Notes: generated by a model from the letters alone, not told the origin. DNA of 46,945 nt from Holdemanella porci (GCF_019052655.1 NZ_JAHQVB010000009.1:1-46945), one strand, 5' to 3'. Positions 7,861-15,653 are shown, counted from the first letter of the stretch. Numbers and translations: made by a program.

Positions 7861-8781
7861 ATGACGCTTCAACAATTACTTTATGTATTAACGGTGTCAG
7901 ATGAGAAATCTATGAATAAGGCGGCTGAAAAGCTTTTTGTGTCTCAGCCTACTTTAACGTCTGCCATTCAATCACTTGAAAAAGAACTGGATATTCAAAT
8001 CTTTAATCGTACAAGTCATGGAGTCACTGTGACGCAACAAGGACAAGAGTTTTTAACATACGCAAGACAGTTGTACCAACAATATGAATTGTTAAAAAAT
8101 CGCTATGAAGATGTAAGCTTACGAAGAAATAAGTTTCGTGTTTCGTGCCAGCACTATTCATTTGCGACCAAAGCATTTGTGGATACAGTGAAGAAGTATG
8201 GGACTTCCAAATATGATTTTGCGATCAGTGAAACTAAGACGATGCATGTTATTGAGGATGTAGGTAATTCTTTAAGTGAGATAGGAATCTTATATTTATC
8301 CAACTATAATCGTCGTTTTATGATGAAACAATTTGATGAGTGGAATTTAGAATTTCATAAATTAGCGGATTGCGATGCCTTTGTGTATTTGTATAAGGGG
8401 CATCCTCTTGCTAATAAAAAATCAATTACGTATGAAGAATTATTGCCATATCCAAATATGACTTTTGATCAAGGGGATAATCCTTCGATGTATACGGCAG
8501 AGGAGATATTGGTTGAAAATGAATTTCCAAGAAAGATTCAAGTGAATGATCGTGCTACGATGCTGAATTTAATGAGAGGACTGAATGGATATACTTTATG
8601 TTCTGGAATTATTAGTCGTGATTTGAATGGGGATGACTATGTAGTTGTGCCTTATGAAGCGAATGTAGAGAATCCCAATTCTATGATGGAAATTGGGTAT
8701 ATCACAAGGAAAAATACAGTGTTGAGTGAGATTGGTAGTACGTATATTCAAACGATGAAGGATTATTTTAGTAATAAATAA
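7861..8781 (+). CDS. LysR-family transcriptional regulator
   Basis: This 306-residue regulator has an N-terminal winged helix-turn-helix (about 3-60), with SMNKAAEKLFVSQPTLTSAIQSLE as the recognition region. The C-terminal effector domain (about 90-300) has the periplasmic-binding fold. The general type resembles the streptococcal CysR/MetR group and B. subtilis YtlI, which govern sulfur amino-acid genes; that similarity is judged by eye. It sits between the amino-acid ABC/M20 block and metNIQ and could control either or both. AAAGGAG precedes the ATG. An A/T hairpin spans its stop (8770-8792) without a T run. Confidence 0.9.
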   Translation: MTLQQLLYVLTVSDEKSMNKAAEKLFVSQPTLTSAIQSLEKELDIQIFNRTSHGVTVTQQGQEFLTYARQLYQQYELLKNRYEDVSLRRNKFRVSCQHYSFATKAFVDTVKKYGTSKYDFAISETKTMHVIEDVGNSLSEIGILYLSNYNRRFMMKQFDEWNLEFHKLADCDAFVYLYKGHPLANKKSITYEELLPYPNMTFDQGDNPSMYTAEEILVENEFPRKIQVNDRATMLNLMRGLNGYTLCSGIISRDLNGDDYVVVPYEANVENPNSMMEIGYITRKNTVLSEIGSTYIQTMKDYFSNK

Positions 8782-8811
8782 AATTTATTACTGCTTCAAA
8801 AATTTAACAAT

Positions 8812-8840
8812 TAGACAATAGCTAAACCTTCTTGTAGAAT
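8812..8840 (+). promoter_or_regulatory. Promoter of the met operon
   Basis: TAGACA (8812-8817) and TAGAAT (8835-8840) are 17 nt apart. The start site would be near 8847, only a few bases before the leader peptide's ribosome site. That leaves no room for a SAM riboswitch or T-box ahead of the leader ORF. Confidence 0.75.
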
Positions 8841-8865
8841 ACAAACATGCAAGGAGGAAACGAAA

Positions 8866-8949
8866 ATGAAAACAATGATGATGTCAATGATGCAAATGTA
8901 TATGTTAAAAAATGTGACCCGGTTTTCAATTCGTTTGTCGCTTATTTAA
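8866..8949 (+). CDS. Methionine-rich leader peptide of metNIQ
   Basis: This 27-codon ORF is preceded by an optimal AAGGAGG (8851-8857). Eight of its first 13 residues are Met: codons 1, 4, 5, 6, 8, 9, 11 and 13. The remainder reads LKNVTRFSIRLSLI and then TAA. It ends 10 nt before an intrinsic terminator that precedes the methionine transporter genes. By analogy with the His, Trp and Leu leader peptides of attenuated operons, ribosome stalling at the Met codons under Met-tRNA shortage would favour antitermination. The ORF, ribosome site and terminator are seen directly; the control mechanism is inferred. I do not recall a described Met-specific leader peptide of this kind in Bacillota. Confidence 0.85.
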   Translation: MKTMMMSMMQMYMLKNVTRFSIRLSLI

Positions 8950-8965
8950 GTGTGTGATTGCCGGG
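8918..8965 (+). promoter_or_regulatory. Candidate antiterminator of the met leader
   Basis: CCCGG (8918-8922) can pair with CCGGG (8961-8965), and CAAT (8927-8930) with ATTG (8957-8960). This uses the 5' arm of the terminator, so the two structures exclude each other. The first arm begins 13 nt after the last Met codon, just outside a ribosome stalled there. TGAAAAC (8867-8873) can alternatively pair with GTTTTCA (8922-8928), a possible pre-emptor when no ribosome is bound. Confidence 0.55.
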
Positions 8966-8985
8966 GAAATACCTCGGCTTTTTTT
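8960..8985 (+). terminator. Attenuator terminator before metN
   Basis: GCCGGGG and CCTCGGC form a 7-bp stem (one G-T pair) with loop AAATA, followed by seven T. It lies between the leader peptide and metN, where a terminator makes sense only as a conditional one. Confidence 0.9.
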
Positions 8986-9005
8986 GTTAGATTGGAGTGT
9001 TATAA

Positions 9006-10052
9006 ATGATTAATATAGAGCATTTAGATAAAACCTATCATTTAAAGAATGCAGACGTACATGCCGTAGATGATGTTTCACTACATATTGAAAGTGGGCA
9101 AATCTATGGGGTGATTGGATATTCTGGTGCTGGTAAAAGTACTTTGGTTCGATGCTTGAACTTTTTAGAGATTCCAGATTCTGGAAGTATTGAAATTGAA
9201 GGATTTGGAAAAGTAAGTGCAAATCAAGGAAGTTTAGATATAAGTCAAAAGAAATTAAGAGAGTTAAGACGATCCATAGGAATGATCTTTCAACATTTTA
9301 ACTTATTAGATCGAAGCACTGTATTTGATAATGTGGCGTACCCATTAAAATATACGGGGTTATCAAAGAAAGAAATTGAGACTCGTGTGGATGAATTATT
9401 AGATCTTGTGGATTTGGCAGATAAAAAATACGTGTATCCATCACAATTATCTGGTGGACAAAAACAGCGTGTAGCCATCGCAAGAGCCTTATCAAACAAT
9501 CCTAAGGTGTTACTTTCTGATGAAGCAACTTCTGCTTTAGATCCAGATGCGACAGAATCCATTCTAAAGTTATTGAGGGATTTAAATAAAAGATTAGGAA
9601 TAACAATTATCTTGATCACACATGAAATGAGTGTGATTAAATCTATCGCAAATCGTGTGGCAGTTATGGAGAATGGTAAGGTTGTTGAAGAAGGAGATGT
9701 ATATGATATCTTCGCCAATCCTAAAGAAGAGATTACCAAAAAATTTATCAACTCGTCTTCTGCATTATCGAATATTACGAAGTTGATTGAGAATAAGACA
9801 ATTATTCCTGCAGATAGTAAATTAGTTAAACTTACATTCACTAGAGATAGTGTTGGTAATGCAACCATTTCAAAAATATCTCGTGAATATAATGTGGATG
9901 TAAATATCATGTTGGCTAACGTGGATGTCGTTAATGCGGATGCTTTGGGTGGCATTATTGCTTCAATTGAAGGGACTAAAGAAAATGTACAGCGTGCCAT
10001 AGATTTTCTACATGAATCTAATGTAAAAGTGGAGGTGATTCATCATGCCTAA
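9006..10052 (+). CDS. metN: Methionine ABC transporter ATPase with NIL domain
   Basis: This 348-residue ATPase powers methionine import together with MetI. Walker A GYSGAGKS is at 38-45, the signature LSGGQKQR starts at 148, and Walker B VLLSDEATSALD starts at 168. A C-terminal ACT-like NIL domain covers about 270-345; in this family it binds methionine and inhibits transport. That domain and the length separate MetN from other amino-acid ATPases. The ribosome site (TTGGAGTG) lies 20 nt downstream of the attenuator terminator. Its end overlaps metI by 8 nt. Confidence 0.95.
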   Translation: MINIEHLDKTYHLKNADVHAVDDVSLHIESGQIYGVIGYSGAGKSTLVRCLNFLEIPDSGSIEIEGFGKVSANQGSLDISQKKLRELRRSIGMIFQHFNLLDRSTVFDNVAYPLKYTGLSKKEIETRVDELLDLVDLADKKYVYPSQLSGGQKQRVAIARALSNNPKVLLSDEATSALDPDATESILKLLRDLNKRLGITIILITHEMSVIKSIANRVAVMENGKVVEEGDVYDIFANPKEEITKKFINSSSALSNITKLIENKTIIPADSKLVKLTFTRDSVGNATISKISREYNVDVNIMLANVDVVNADALGGIIASIEGTKENVQRAIDFLHESNVKVEVIHHA

Positions 10053-10743
10053 ATTTATAGCAGATTTTTTTCCAAATGTTGCCAATTACTGGGATATATT
10101 TTTAACAGCATTGACTGCAACGTATCAAATGTTTTTCATCGCAGGCTTGATTACATTACTAATTGGAGGTGCTTTTGGAATTTCATTGATTGTAACAAAG
10201 ACAGATGGTATTAAGCCAAATCGGATTATTCATTTTATTCTAGAAGTTATCACGAATGTGTTTAGAGCCGTACCATTTATCATCTTGTTGATTTTCTTGA
10301 TTCCGTTAACACGAAGTATTGCGGGTACTTCGATTGGAGTCAAAGGGGCTGTTGTTCCATTAGTCTTTGGAGCGGTTCCATTCTACACAAGACAAGTCGA
10401 AACGGCATTAGCGGATGTAAATCCAGGAAAAATAGAGGCCGCTAGAAGCATGGGAAGCTCAACACTAGGAATTATCTTTCGTGTTTATCTGCATGAGGCG
10501 TTACCGGATTTGATTCGTGTAACAACCATTACGGCTATTTCATTGATTGGATTAACAACTTCTGCAGGTGCAGTTGGTGCTGGTGGAATTGGTTCGTTCG
10601 CAATTAATTATGGACAAAACTTACATTATCAAGATGTTGTGAATTTATGTGTAATCTTATTATTGATCATTGTTTCGTTGATTCAATTATTGGGAAATAC
10701 ATTGTCAAAAGCAACAACGAATAAAGAATTGTTTCATAAATAA
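10045..10743 (+). CDS. metI: Methionine ABC transporter permease
   Basis: This 232-residue permease of the MetI/YaeE family has about five membrane spans. Family motifs visible are NVFRAVPFIILLIFLIPLTR, then EAARSMGSS-type EAARSMGSSTLGIIF (the ATPase-contact loop), and GAVGAGGIGSFAINYG near the C-terminus. The length is close to the E. coli protein (217 aa). Its 8-nt overlap with metN and the short gap to metQ fit one operon. AGGTG precedes the ATG. Confidence 0.94.
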   Translation: MPKFIADFFPNVANYWDIFLTALTATYQMFFIAGLITLLIGGAFGISLIVTKTDGIKPNRIIHFILEVITNVFRAVPFIILLIFLIPLTRSIAGTSIGVKGAVVPLVFGAVPFYTRQVETALADVNPGKIEAARSMGSSTLGIIFRVYLHEALPDLIRVTTITAISLIGLTTSAGAVGAGGIGSFAINYGQNLHYQDVVNLCVILLLIIVSLIQLLGNTLSKATTNKELFHK

Positions 10744-10761
10744 AAGAGGGAGAAAAGGATT

Positions 10762-11681
10762 ATGAAGACAAATAAATTATTTAAAACATTTTTAACAGTA
10801 GGCTTAGTAGCTACAACATTACTTACAGGATGTTCATCAAAGTCATCAAGTGAACCTGTAAAAATTGGTATTCCAAGCGATGCCACAAATGGTGGAAGAG
10901 GGTTATTGCTTCTAGAAAAAGCTGGCTTGATTGAAGTGATGACAAGGCTGGTTGGACTCCAGAATTGAAGGATGTTACGAAGTATAAATACAATATTGAA
11001 ATTGTTCCTACACAAGCCAATACATTAGTTTCGACTTTGGATGATTTTGGAGCAGCCACAATCAATGGAACATATGCGGTTCCAGCTGGATTAAAACCTA
11101 AAAAGGATGGTTTAATTACGGAAGTACAAGAAGTAGGAAGTGATAATCCATTTATTAATGTGATTGTTGCGCGTACAGCTGATAAAGATAATGAAGATTA
11201 TCAAAAGGTAGTAAAGACATACCAAAGTCAATTGGTGGCTGAATATATTTTAGAAAAGAATAGTGGCGCTACGGTTCCTGCATTTGAATATGATGAAGAT
11301 TATACAGTCGATAAAAATTTTGTGGGCGATATTGAAGGATATCAATCAAGTTCAGATGGAAAGAAAGTTATTAAGATTGGTACTTGTGGTTCTGCCGACA
11401 CATTTAGAGCGGTACAAAAAGTATTAGATGATGAAAATTCTGGAATCTATTTAGATGTAGTTGTATTTGATGCATATAACTTACCAAATGAAGCTTTAAA
11501 TAATGGCGAAATTGATTTGAACTCATTTCAACACAAAGCGTATTTAGAAAATGAATGTGAAGCACAAGGATATGATTTAACAGCGATTGGTGATACTAGT
11601 TCTGCTCCATTAACTTTATATTCAAAGAAAGTTGATTCTTTGAAAGCATTAAAAGAATTAGCTGGTAAAAAAGAAGACTAA
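10762..11681 (+). pseudogene. metQ: Methionine-binding lipoprotein, frameshifted
   Basis: This NlpA/MetQ-family methionine-binding lipoprotein has a signal peptide and lipobox LTGC with Cys24. It begins PVKIGIPSDATNGGR and runs for about 58 codons. A frame change near 10936-10938 follows: the first frame ends at a TGA at 10966-10968, while the neighbouring frame continues D-D-K-A-G-W-T-P-E-L to the normal end (EALNNGEIDLNSFQHKAYLE). Loss of one base, for example one T from GTTGAT, explains it. All the rest of the protein is intact and normal in length. It is either a very young pseudogene or a sequencing/assembly error. If real, MetNI has lost its dedicated binding protein here. Confidence 0.9.
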
Positions 11682-11685
11682 ATGA

Positions 11686-11711
11686 AAAAAGCCGATTTAT
11701 TTCGGCTTTTT
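11686..11711. terminator. Bidirectional terminator between metQ and the reverse operon
   Basis: AAAAAGCCGA and TCGGCTTTTT form a 10-bp stem with a 5-nt loop, with a T run in both orientations. It serves metQ and the converging unknown gene. Confidence 0.88.
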
Positions 11712-12015
11712 ACTTCATATATTGTTTAATATCTTCCTTTAGCTCATCACTAAACTCATCTAGATCATCCATGGTGATTGCTTCATCGCGCAATAATCCT
11801 AACAAAATGATAAACATATTTGAACGAGAAACATCTCTTGCCAAAACACCAGGACTTTTATAATCCTCATAAATTTTCTTTCGTAGAGCCCAGTATTTAT
11901 CAGAAGATAATGCATCTGAATTTAAAATGGATTTGTATTCCTCAACGAGCTTATCCATATAGGCTTCTTGCCATCTACCTAGTTTCTTTCTAAATAATTT
12001 CCAATCTTTTTCCAT
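11710..12015 (-). CDS. Unknown small soluble protein (101 aa)
   Basis: I do not recognise this protein. It has 101 residues, no signal peptide or membrane span, and is rich in charged helices, with an acidic C-terminal tail (DDLDEFSDELKEDIKQ). The start MEKDW is chosen because GGGAGG sits 5 nt ahead of it; a longer reading would run into the upstream gene. It is last in a four-gene reverse operon of envelope-type genes and starts 11 nt after the NlpC/P60 gene stops, so it is very likely co-transcribed. Confidence 0.7.
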   Translation of the reverse strand: MEKDWKLFRKKLGRWQEAYMDKLVEEYKSILNSDALSSDKYWALRKKIYEDYKSPGVLARDVSRSNMFIILLGLLRDEAITMDDLDEFSDELKEDIKQYMK

Positions 12016-12025
12016 GTTGACCTCC

Positions 12026-12853
12026 CTATTGAAATAAAGTTTGAATGATTTGATCAATACTCATAGAGTGCAATTGATCTGTATCTTTTAATGTTTTTGA
12101 ATTCCAGTGAAATAAAGATACATTACTTGGTTCAGTAAAACTAGAATCGACAGTGCAATTTGGATAACGACTGTACCAGTCTGGATAATACGTTTCCATG
12201 ATTTTTTGTGCATATCCGACAGCTTGTGAATTTGAATTTCCATTTTGGTCATATGTACCTGAAATTTTAACACCTGGAGGACTAGAGTGAGCAATCAATA
12301 AACTGCCATCCTCACATACACAAAGTACAATATAAACATGAGCATTCGCCATAGAGACAATATCACCTGGTTTTGCGTTTTGAATTGAATCTTTGTAGCT
12401 TCCTAACTTCATGTTCGCATATGTTTTTGTCATTTCTTCAGCCTTTAATACATAGCCATTGCCATGATTGGATTTGGTTTCTAGAGTATTGTAGATAGTC
12501 CAACCGATATAGCCTGAACAATCAAGACCTTTATGGATTTCATACATATAGTTTTCATAATTATATGTACTATCTTGTGTATCATAGAAGGATTTCCATT
12601 CCTTAGATAAGCCCAAAGTTAACGCTTCAGTTCCGGAACCTGTTTGCGCTTCGTTCCAGCCTCCACCATAAATATAGAGTGTTTGACCAACGGGTTTTAA
12701 CGCGTTCTTTAAAAAATCAGTTGTAGTATGAATGGGTTTTGATTGAACTTTTGTTTCTTCTGTTTTATGACATGAAGATATCCCAAAGATGATTACACAC
12801 AGTATTAAGATAGGCAATAAAATACGGTCATAGCGAATTTTTCTTTTTTTCAT
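12026..12853 (-). CDS. NlpC/P60-like lipoprotein
   Basis: This 275-residue, probably surface-anchored cysteine peptidase acts on cell-wall peptides. The N-terminus has a basic stretch, a hydrophobic segment (11-27) and GISSC, consistent with a lipid-modified Cys28. The catalytic domain shows GLDCSGYIGW (nucleophile Cys around residue 111), KPGDIVSMANAHVYIVL (His) and a downstream polar residue in LLIAHSS. A divergent C-terminal extension of about 60 residues follows. Its first codon shares one base with the stop of the Cys-rich gene (ATG and TAA overlap at 12853), so translation is coupled. Confidence 0.85.
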   Translation of the reverse strand: MKKRKIRYDRILLPILILCVIIFGISSCHKTEETKVQSKPIHTTTDFLKNALKPVGQTLYIYGGGWNEAQTGSGTEALTLGLSKEWKSFYDTQDSTYNYENYMYEIHKGLDCSGYIGWTIYNTLETKSNHGNGYVLKAEEMTKTYANMKLGSYKDSIQNAKPGDIVSMANAHVYIVLCVCEDGSLLIAHSSPPGVKISGTYDQNGNSNSQAVGYAQKIMETYYPDWYSRYPNCTVDSSFTEPSNVSLFHWNSKTLKDTDQLHSMSIDQIIQTLFQ

Positions 12854-13224
12854 TATTTCTTGACCTCTTCTATCAATTCATCAATATAAGAATCATCAAT
12901 GTCAAAGCCTAAATAACATAGACCGCGATAGATGAAGTTCATATCATTTAAATGAAGGATTTGATTCATCAATTCCTTTTTCTTGTCATTAATCAAAGAC
13001 ATGTCATAATCACTTGTATTGCCACAAGGATGCGTACACGTTTTACATCCTGGTGATATCTTGTCTTTTTCTTTGTGTACTAAATCAATTAGATCTTGTG
13101 TTACCGTATGATTTTTTAAATGTTGAAGACAATCTAAAATAATTGTGTCTGTGTTTTCTGTTTTTGGATTTGAATCCACGGTTTTAGAAAGACCAATTAA
13201 AGCAGACCATAATTTAGTTTCCAT
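12853..13224 (-). CDS. Small Cys-rich protein with CX2CX3C motif
   Basis: This 123-residue protein with no signal peptide is not firmly recognised. Its middle carries SPGCKTCTHPCGNTSDYD, a compact CX2CX3C cluster. The spacing recalls iron-sulfur ligands at the start of hybrid-cluster proteins and CO dehydrogenases, but the rest of those enzymes is absent. Metal or cluster binding is plausible; no reaction is suggested. It overlaps the VanX-like gene by 11 nt upstream and the NlpC/P60 gene by 1 nt downstream, so it is firmly inside a cell-wall peptidase operon. Confidence 0.72.
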   Translation of the reverse strand: METKLWSALIGLSKTVDSNPKTENTDTIILDCLQHLKNHTVTQDLIDLVHKEKDKISPGCKTCTHPCGNTSDYDMSLINDKKKELMNQILHLNDMNFIYRGLCYLGFDIDDSYIDELIEEVKK

Positions 13225-13828
13225 CAGATTTTACCTCCACATTAAAATAAGTATCTGGATAGGGTTCATCCTTTAAAGTATAGTGCCACCACTCGGATTC
13301 TAAAGGGATAAATCCATTGTCTAACATTAAATTTCTAAGTGTCTTGCGATTGTTTATTTGATGATTCGTTAATCCTTTTGTGTATAATGGACTAGAAATA
13401 TCGCCAAAGTAATCAAAGTAAGATCCCATATCTAATTCTTTTCCTGTTTTTTCATCAACTAAAGTTAAATCGACAGTGCTACCTCTGGTGTGCGCTGATT
13501 TTTCAATAATAAAGTCATTCTCAAAAAGATAGCTTTTGGAATATTTTGGATAGAAAATGGATTTCATTTTATCATCCTCTGTATCTTTCCAAGTCATGAA
13601 ATGATCAAGGGCACTTTGAGGTCGATAGGCATCCCATATCTTTAATCGATATCCCATTTGTCTTGCCTTTGAATTGATTACTTTTAATTGCTTCACCAAT
13701 TCTTTTGTTCCTAACGCTACCGGATCTATATAGCCATCAATGATTTCACCAATGAAATTGTAAGTTGTGCAATAGCGAATATCTAAAAGAATATCGGGTA
13801 TTTCTTTTTGTATATTTAATAATTTCAT
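13214..13828 (-). CDS. VanX-type D-alanyl-D-alanine dipeptidase
   Basis: This 204-residue zinc dipeptidase (peptidase family M15D) hydrolyses D-Ala-D-Ala. The active site is complete: Arg69 in WDAYRP, His113 and Asp120 in SAHTRGSTVDLTL, and Glu179 and His182 in SEWWHY. The length matches VanX (about 202 aa). No vanA/B/H ligase genes lie nearby, so a role in peptidoglycan recycling or D-Ala scavenging is more likely than glycopeptide resistance. No Shine-Dalgarno sequence is visible. A TAGAAT box lies 8 nt before the ATG, suggesting a leaderless transcript. Confidence 0.9.
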   Translation of the reverse strand: MKLLNIQKEIPDILLDIRYCTTYNFIGEIIDGYIDPVALGTKELVKQLKVINSKARQMGYRLKIWDAYRPQSALDHFMTWKDTEDDKMKSIFYPKYSKSYLFENDFIIEKSAHTRGSTVDLTLVDEKTGKELDMGSYFDYFGDISSPLYTKGLTNHQINNRKTLRNLMLDNGFIPLESEWWHYTLKDEPYPDTYFNVEVKSDGN

Positions 13829-13876
13829 GTATATATTCTAATATATTTGTTTATGTTAATCCACTTATGTTTTGTG

Positions 13877-13882
13877 TATAAT
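13877..13882 (+). promoter_or_regulatory. -10 box of the 13908 gene
   Basis: A perfect TATAAT lies 25 nt before the ATG. The -35 region is weak (GTTAAT at 13855-13860, 16-nt spacing). Confidence 0.55.
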
Positions 13883-13907
13883 ACATGTTAGAAATGAGGT
13901 AATAAAC

Positions 13908-14510
13908 ATGAAATTTAGTGATATTGATTTTTCTGCCATTTCAAGAATGATGGACAATATGAGCGATGAAGAAAAGAATAAGTTAAATGACATGGCTCAA
14001 AATATGATGAATAATATGAAACAAAACGAAGAGCCTGAAGAAGAAACTGACTTTTATGAAGCTTTAAATATAAATGAAGAAGATTATGCAGATTTTCCGG
14101 GAAGTGTCTTAGATCAAATCGAAGCAGGAAGTGATTTGGAAGTCTATTATGAAGATGTAAAGGATGCAGATTTTAGTGCGAGTGCCTTATTTTATGCGAA
14201 AGCTACTTTGAACATGTTACGAAAATATATCTATCCTATCTTTAAGAATTTCTTTGATGGATTTAATAATCCTTCAACGACAACCATCTATTCTTATTTA
14301 TATCCTTTAATGAACCAGGATAACATTCATAAGTTGTTTGATGAAGAGTTTGGTACGCCAGAAGGATGGATGGAACTTAAAAATGCTCTTCAACAAATCT
14401 ATATTATTTTAAATCGTGCAGAGTATGATTTTGTGAGCCATGAAGATTTACAATTATTAAAAGATATCTTGTTTAATCAAGAAGTATTATTGAAAATTAA
14501 GAATCTATGA
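13908..14510 (+). CDS. Unknown acidic cytosolic protein (200 aa)
   Basis: I do not recognise this protein. It has 200 residues and no signal or membrane span. The N-terminal 45 residues are rich in Met and Asn with predicted helix (SAISRMMDNMSDEEKNKLND), followed by an acidic linker EEPEEETD. The remaining 150 residues look like a compact helical domain. The ATG at 13908 follows TGAGGT and is preferred to an upstream in-frame ATG overlapping the -10 region. It overlaps the pentapeptide-like gene by 4 nt (ATGA), so the two are translationally coupled. Confidence 0.75.
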   Translation: MKFSDIDFSAISRMMDNMSDEEKNKLNDMAQNMMNNMKQNEEPEEETDFYEALNINEEDYADFPGSVLDQIEAGSDLEVYYEDVKDADFSASALFYAKATLNMLRKYIYPIFKNFFDGFNNPSTTTIYSYLYPLMNQDNIHKLFDEEFGTPEGWMELKNALQQIYIILNRAEYDFVSHEDLQLLKDILFNQEVLLKIKNL

Positions 14511-15121
14511 AAAAGCTAAAAATCAATACGAGTCTTGAACAAATGGATGAATGGACATATGAATCGTATGTGAGTGATTATATATTTGAGAATGTTTGTA
14601 TTGAAGAAAACTTAGATAATATCACGATGGATGGGTGTAAATTTAGCAAGTGTCAATTTAAAGATTGTAGCTTTAGCTTTATTGAATATATGGACATTAT
14701 TTTTGATCATTGTGAATTTGAAAATGTACACTTGAATCAATGTAGTTTAAGTCGTGTTCATTTCATTTCTTGTCGAATCAGTGGAATGGAACTTTCACAA
14801 AGCTTAGTGCAAGATACATTATTTCAATTATGCAAAGGACATTATTGTGACTTTGGTGGCAGTACATTTAAAGATTGTATGTTTGACATCAATGATTTAA
14901 CGGGTTCTGGATTTGTTCAATGTGATTTTAAAAAGACTTCATTTGATAAATGTATATTAAATTCAACGGAATGGTTTAACACAAAATTAAAAGAGCTTGA
15001 TTTCTCAAGCTGTGAAATTGAAAATATTGCGTTGTCGAGTGATAAATTAACAGGTGTTGTCGTGAATTCATCCCAGGCACTTGAATTTGTGAGACTTTTA
15101 GGTATTGTAGTTAAAGATTGA
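14507..15121 (+). CDS. Pentapeptide-repeat-like protein
   Basis: This 204-residue protein is built of degenerate five-residue repeats of the A(D/N)LXX kind, with F or L at the centre. CKFSKCQFKDCSF, CEFENVHLNQCSL and FDKCILNSTEW are examples. This predicts a right-handed beta-helix rod from about residue 25 to 180. Cys often fills the first position of the repeat. Some family members (Qnr, MfpA) mimic DNA and protect gyrase, but most have no known role, so none is assigned. Its last 11 bases overlap the converging TetR gene. Confidence 0.82.
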   Translation: MKKLKINTSLEQMDEWTYESYVSDYIFENVCIEENLDNITMDGCKFSKCQFKDCSFSFIEYMDIIFDHCEFENVHLNQCSLSRVHFISCRISGMELSQSLVQDTLFQLCKGHYCDFGGSTFKDCMFDINDLTGSGFVQCDFKKTSFDKCILNSTEWFNTKLKELDFSSCEIENIALSSDKLTGVVVNSSQALEFVRLLGIVVKD

Positions 15122-15641
15122 TATATTGTTTTAATCTTTCGGGCATGGATTCAATCAACATATTGACTAGCGTTTCTATATCTAGATACATATTTTTTTC
15201 GACCCAGGACTTAGTCATTTCAATAGATCCATGACAATACATTTGAAGTAGAAAGTCTAGTTGTGGATCAATTGTTGTTTTTGTTTCGATTTTCTTTTTG
15301 TAGAAATCATAGATACAGCGATAATCATAGTTTGTCAAAGAATTGTAGTCATCTTCTTTAAAGGCTTCTTTAAAAAATGTGTTTTGGCTTTGAATAAAAG
15401 TGAATTTCTTAATTAAAGCTTCTTTTAAAGTGGTTTGATCAGCCATTTCTTTAAAAGAGTCTAGGCATAGCTTTTCAAAATACCAGTTTACTAGATCTTC
15501 TTTATCTTCAAAATTACGATAAAAAGTCTGTCGTGTTAAATTGGATTCCTTTGTGATTTGAGTGACTGTAATCTTGTTTAAGGGTTGTGTTTTTAATAAG
15601 TTTAATAGCGCATTTGCGATTGTTAGTTTTGTATCGTTCAT
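15111..15641 (-). CDS. TetR-family transcriptional regulator
   Basis: This 176-residue repressor-type protein has an N-terminal helix-turn-helix (about residues 22-45: ITVTQITKESNLTRQTFYRNF) and a helical ligand domain resembling the TetR_C_7/DhaS-like group. An ATG six codons upstream (15659) is rejected because it lies within the promoter: TATAAT occupies that stretch and ends 6 nt before the chosen ATG. The transcript may therefore be leaderless, and no Shine-Dalgarno sequence is visible. It is divergent from the DtxR/MntR-like gene; the shared 80-nt region contains a TGTCATGACA palindrome. The target genes are unknown. Confidence 0.87.
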   Translation of the reverse strand: MNDTKLTIANALLNLLKTQPLNKITVTQITKESNLTRQTFYRNFEDKEDLVNWYFEKLCLDSFKEMADQTTLKEALIKKFTFIQSQNTFFKEAFKEDDYNSLTNYDYRCIYDFYKKKIETKTTIDPQLDFLLQMYCHGSIEMTKSWVEKNMYLDIETLVNMLIESMPERLKQYINL

Positions 15642-15653
15642 ATAACTATTATA

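Noticed and set aside
8850..9005. SAM riboswitch or Met T-box before metNIQ
   Set aside because: The predicted start site is only a few bases before the leader ORF, and no S-box core or T-box TGGTACCGCG-like sequence is present.
9290..10000. Long 236-codon reverse frame inside metN
   Set aside because: It is antisense to a clear MetN protein, has no ribosome site and no family resemblance; a shadow of codon bias.
13214..13828. VanX-like gene as glycopeptide-resistance cluster
   Set aside because: No D-Ala-D-Lac ligase, VanH or VanRS genes are adjacent; the VanZ-like protein is 20 kb away in another operon.
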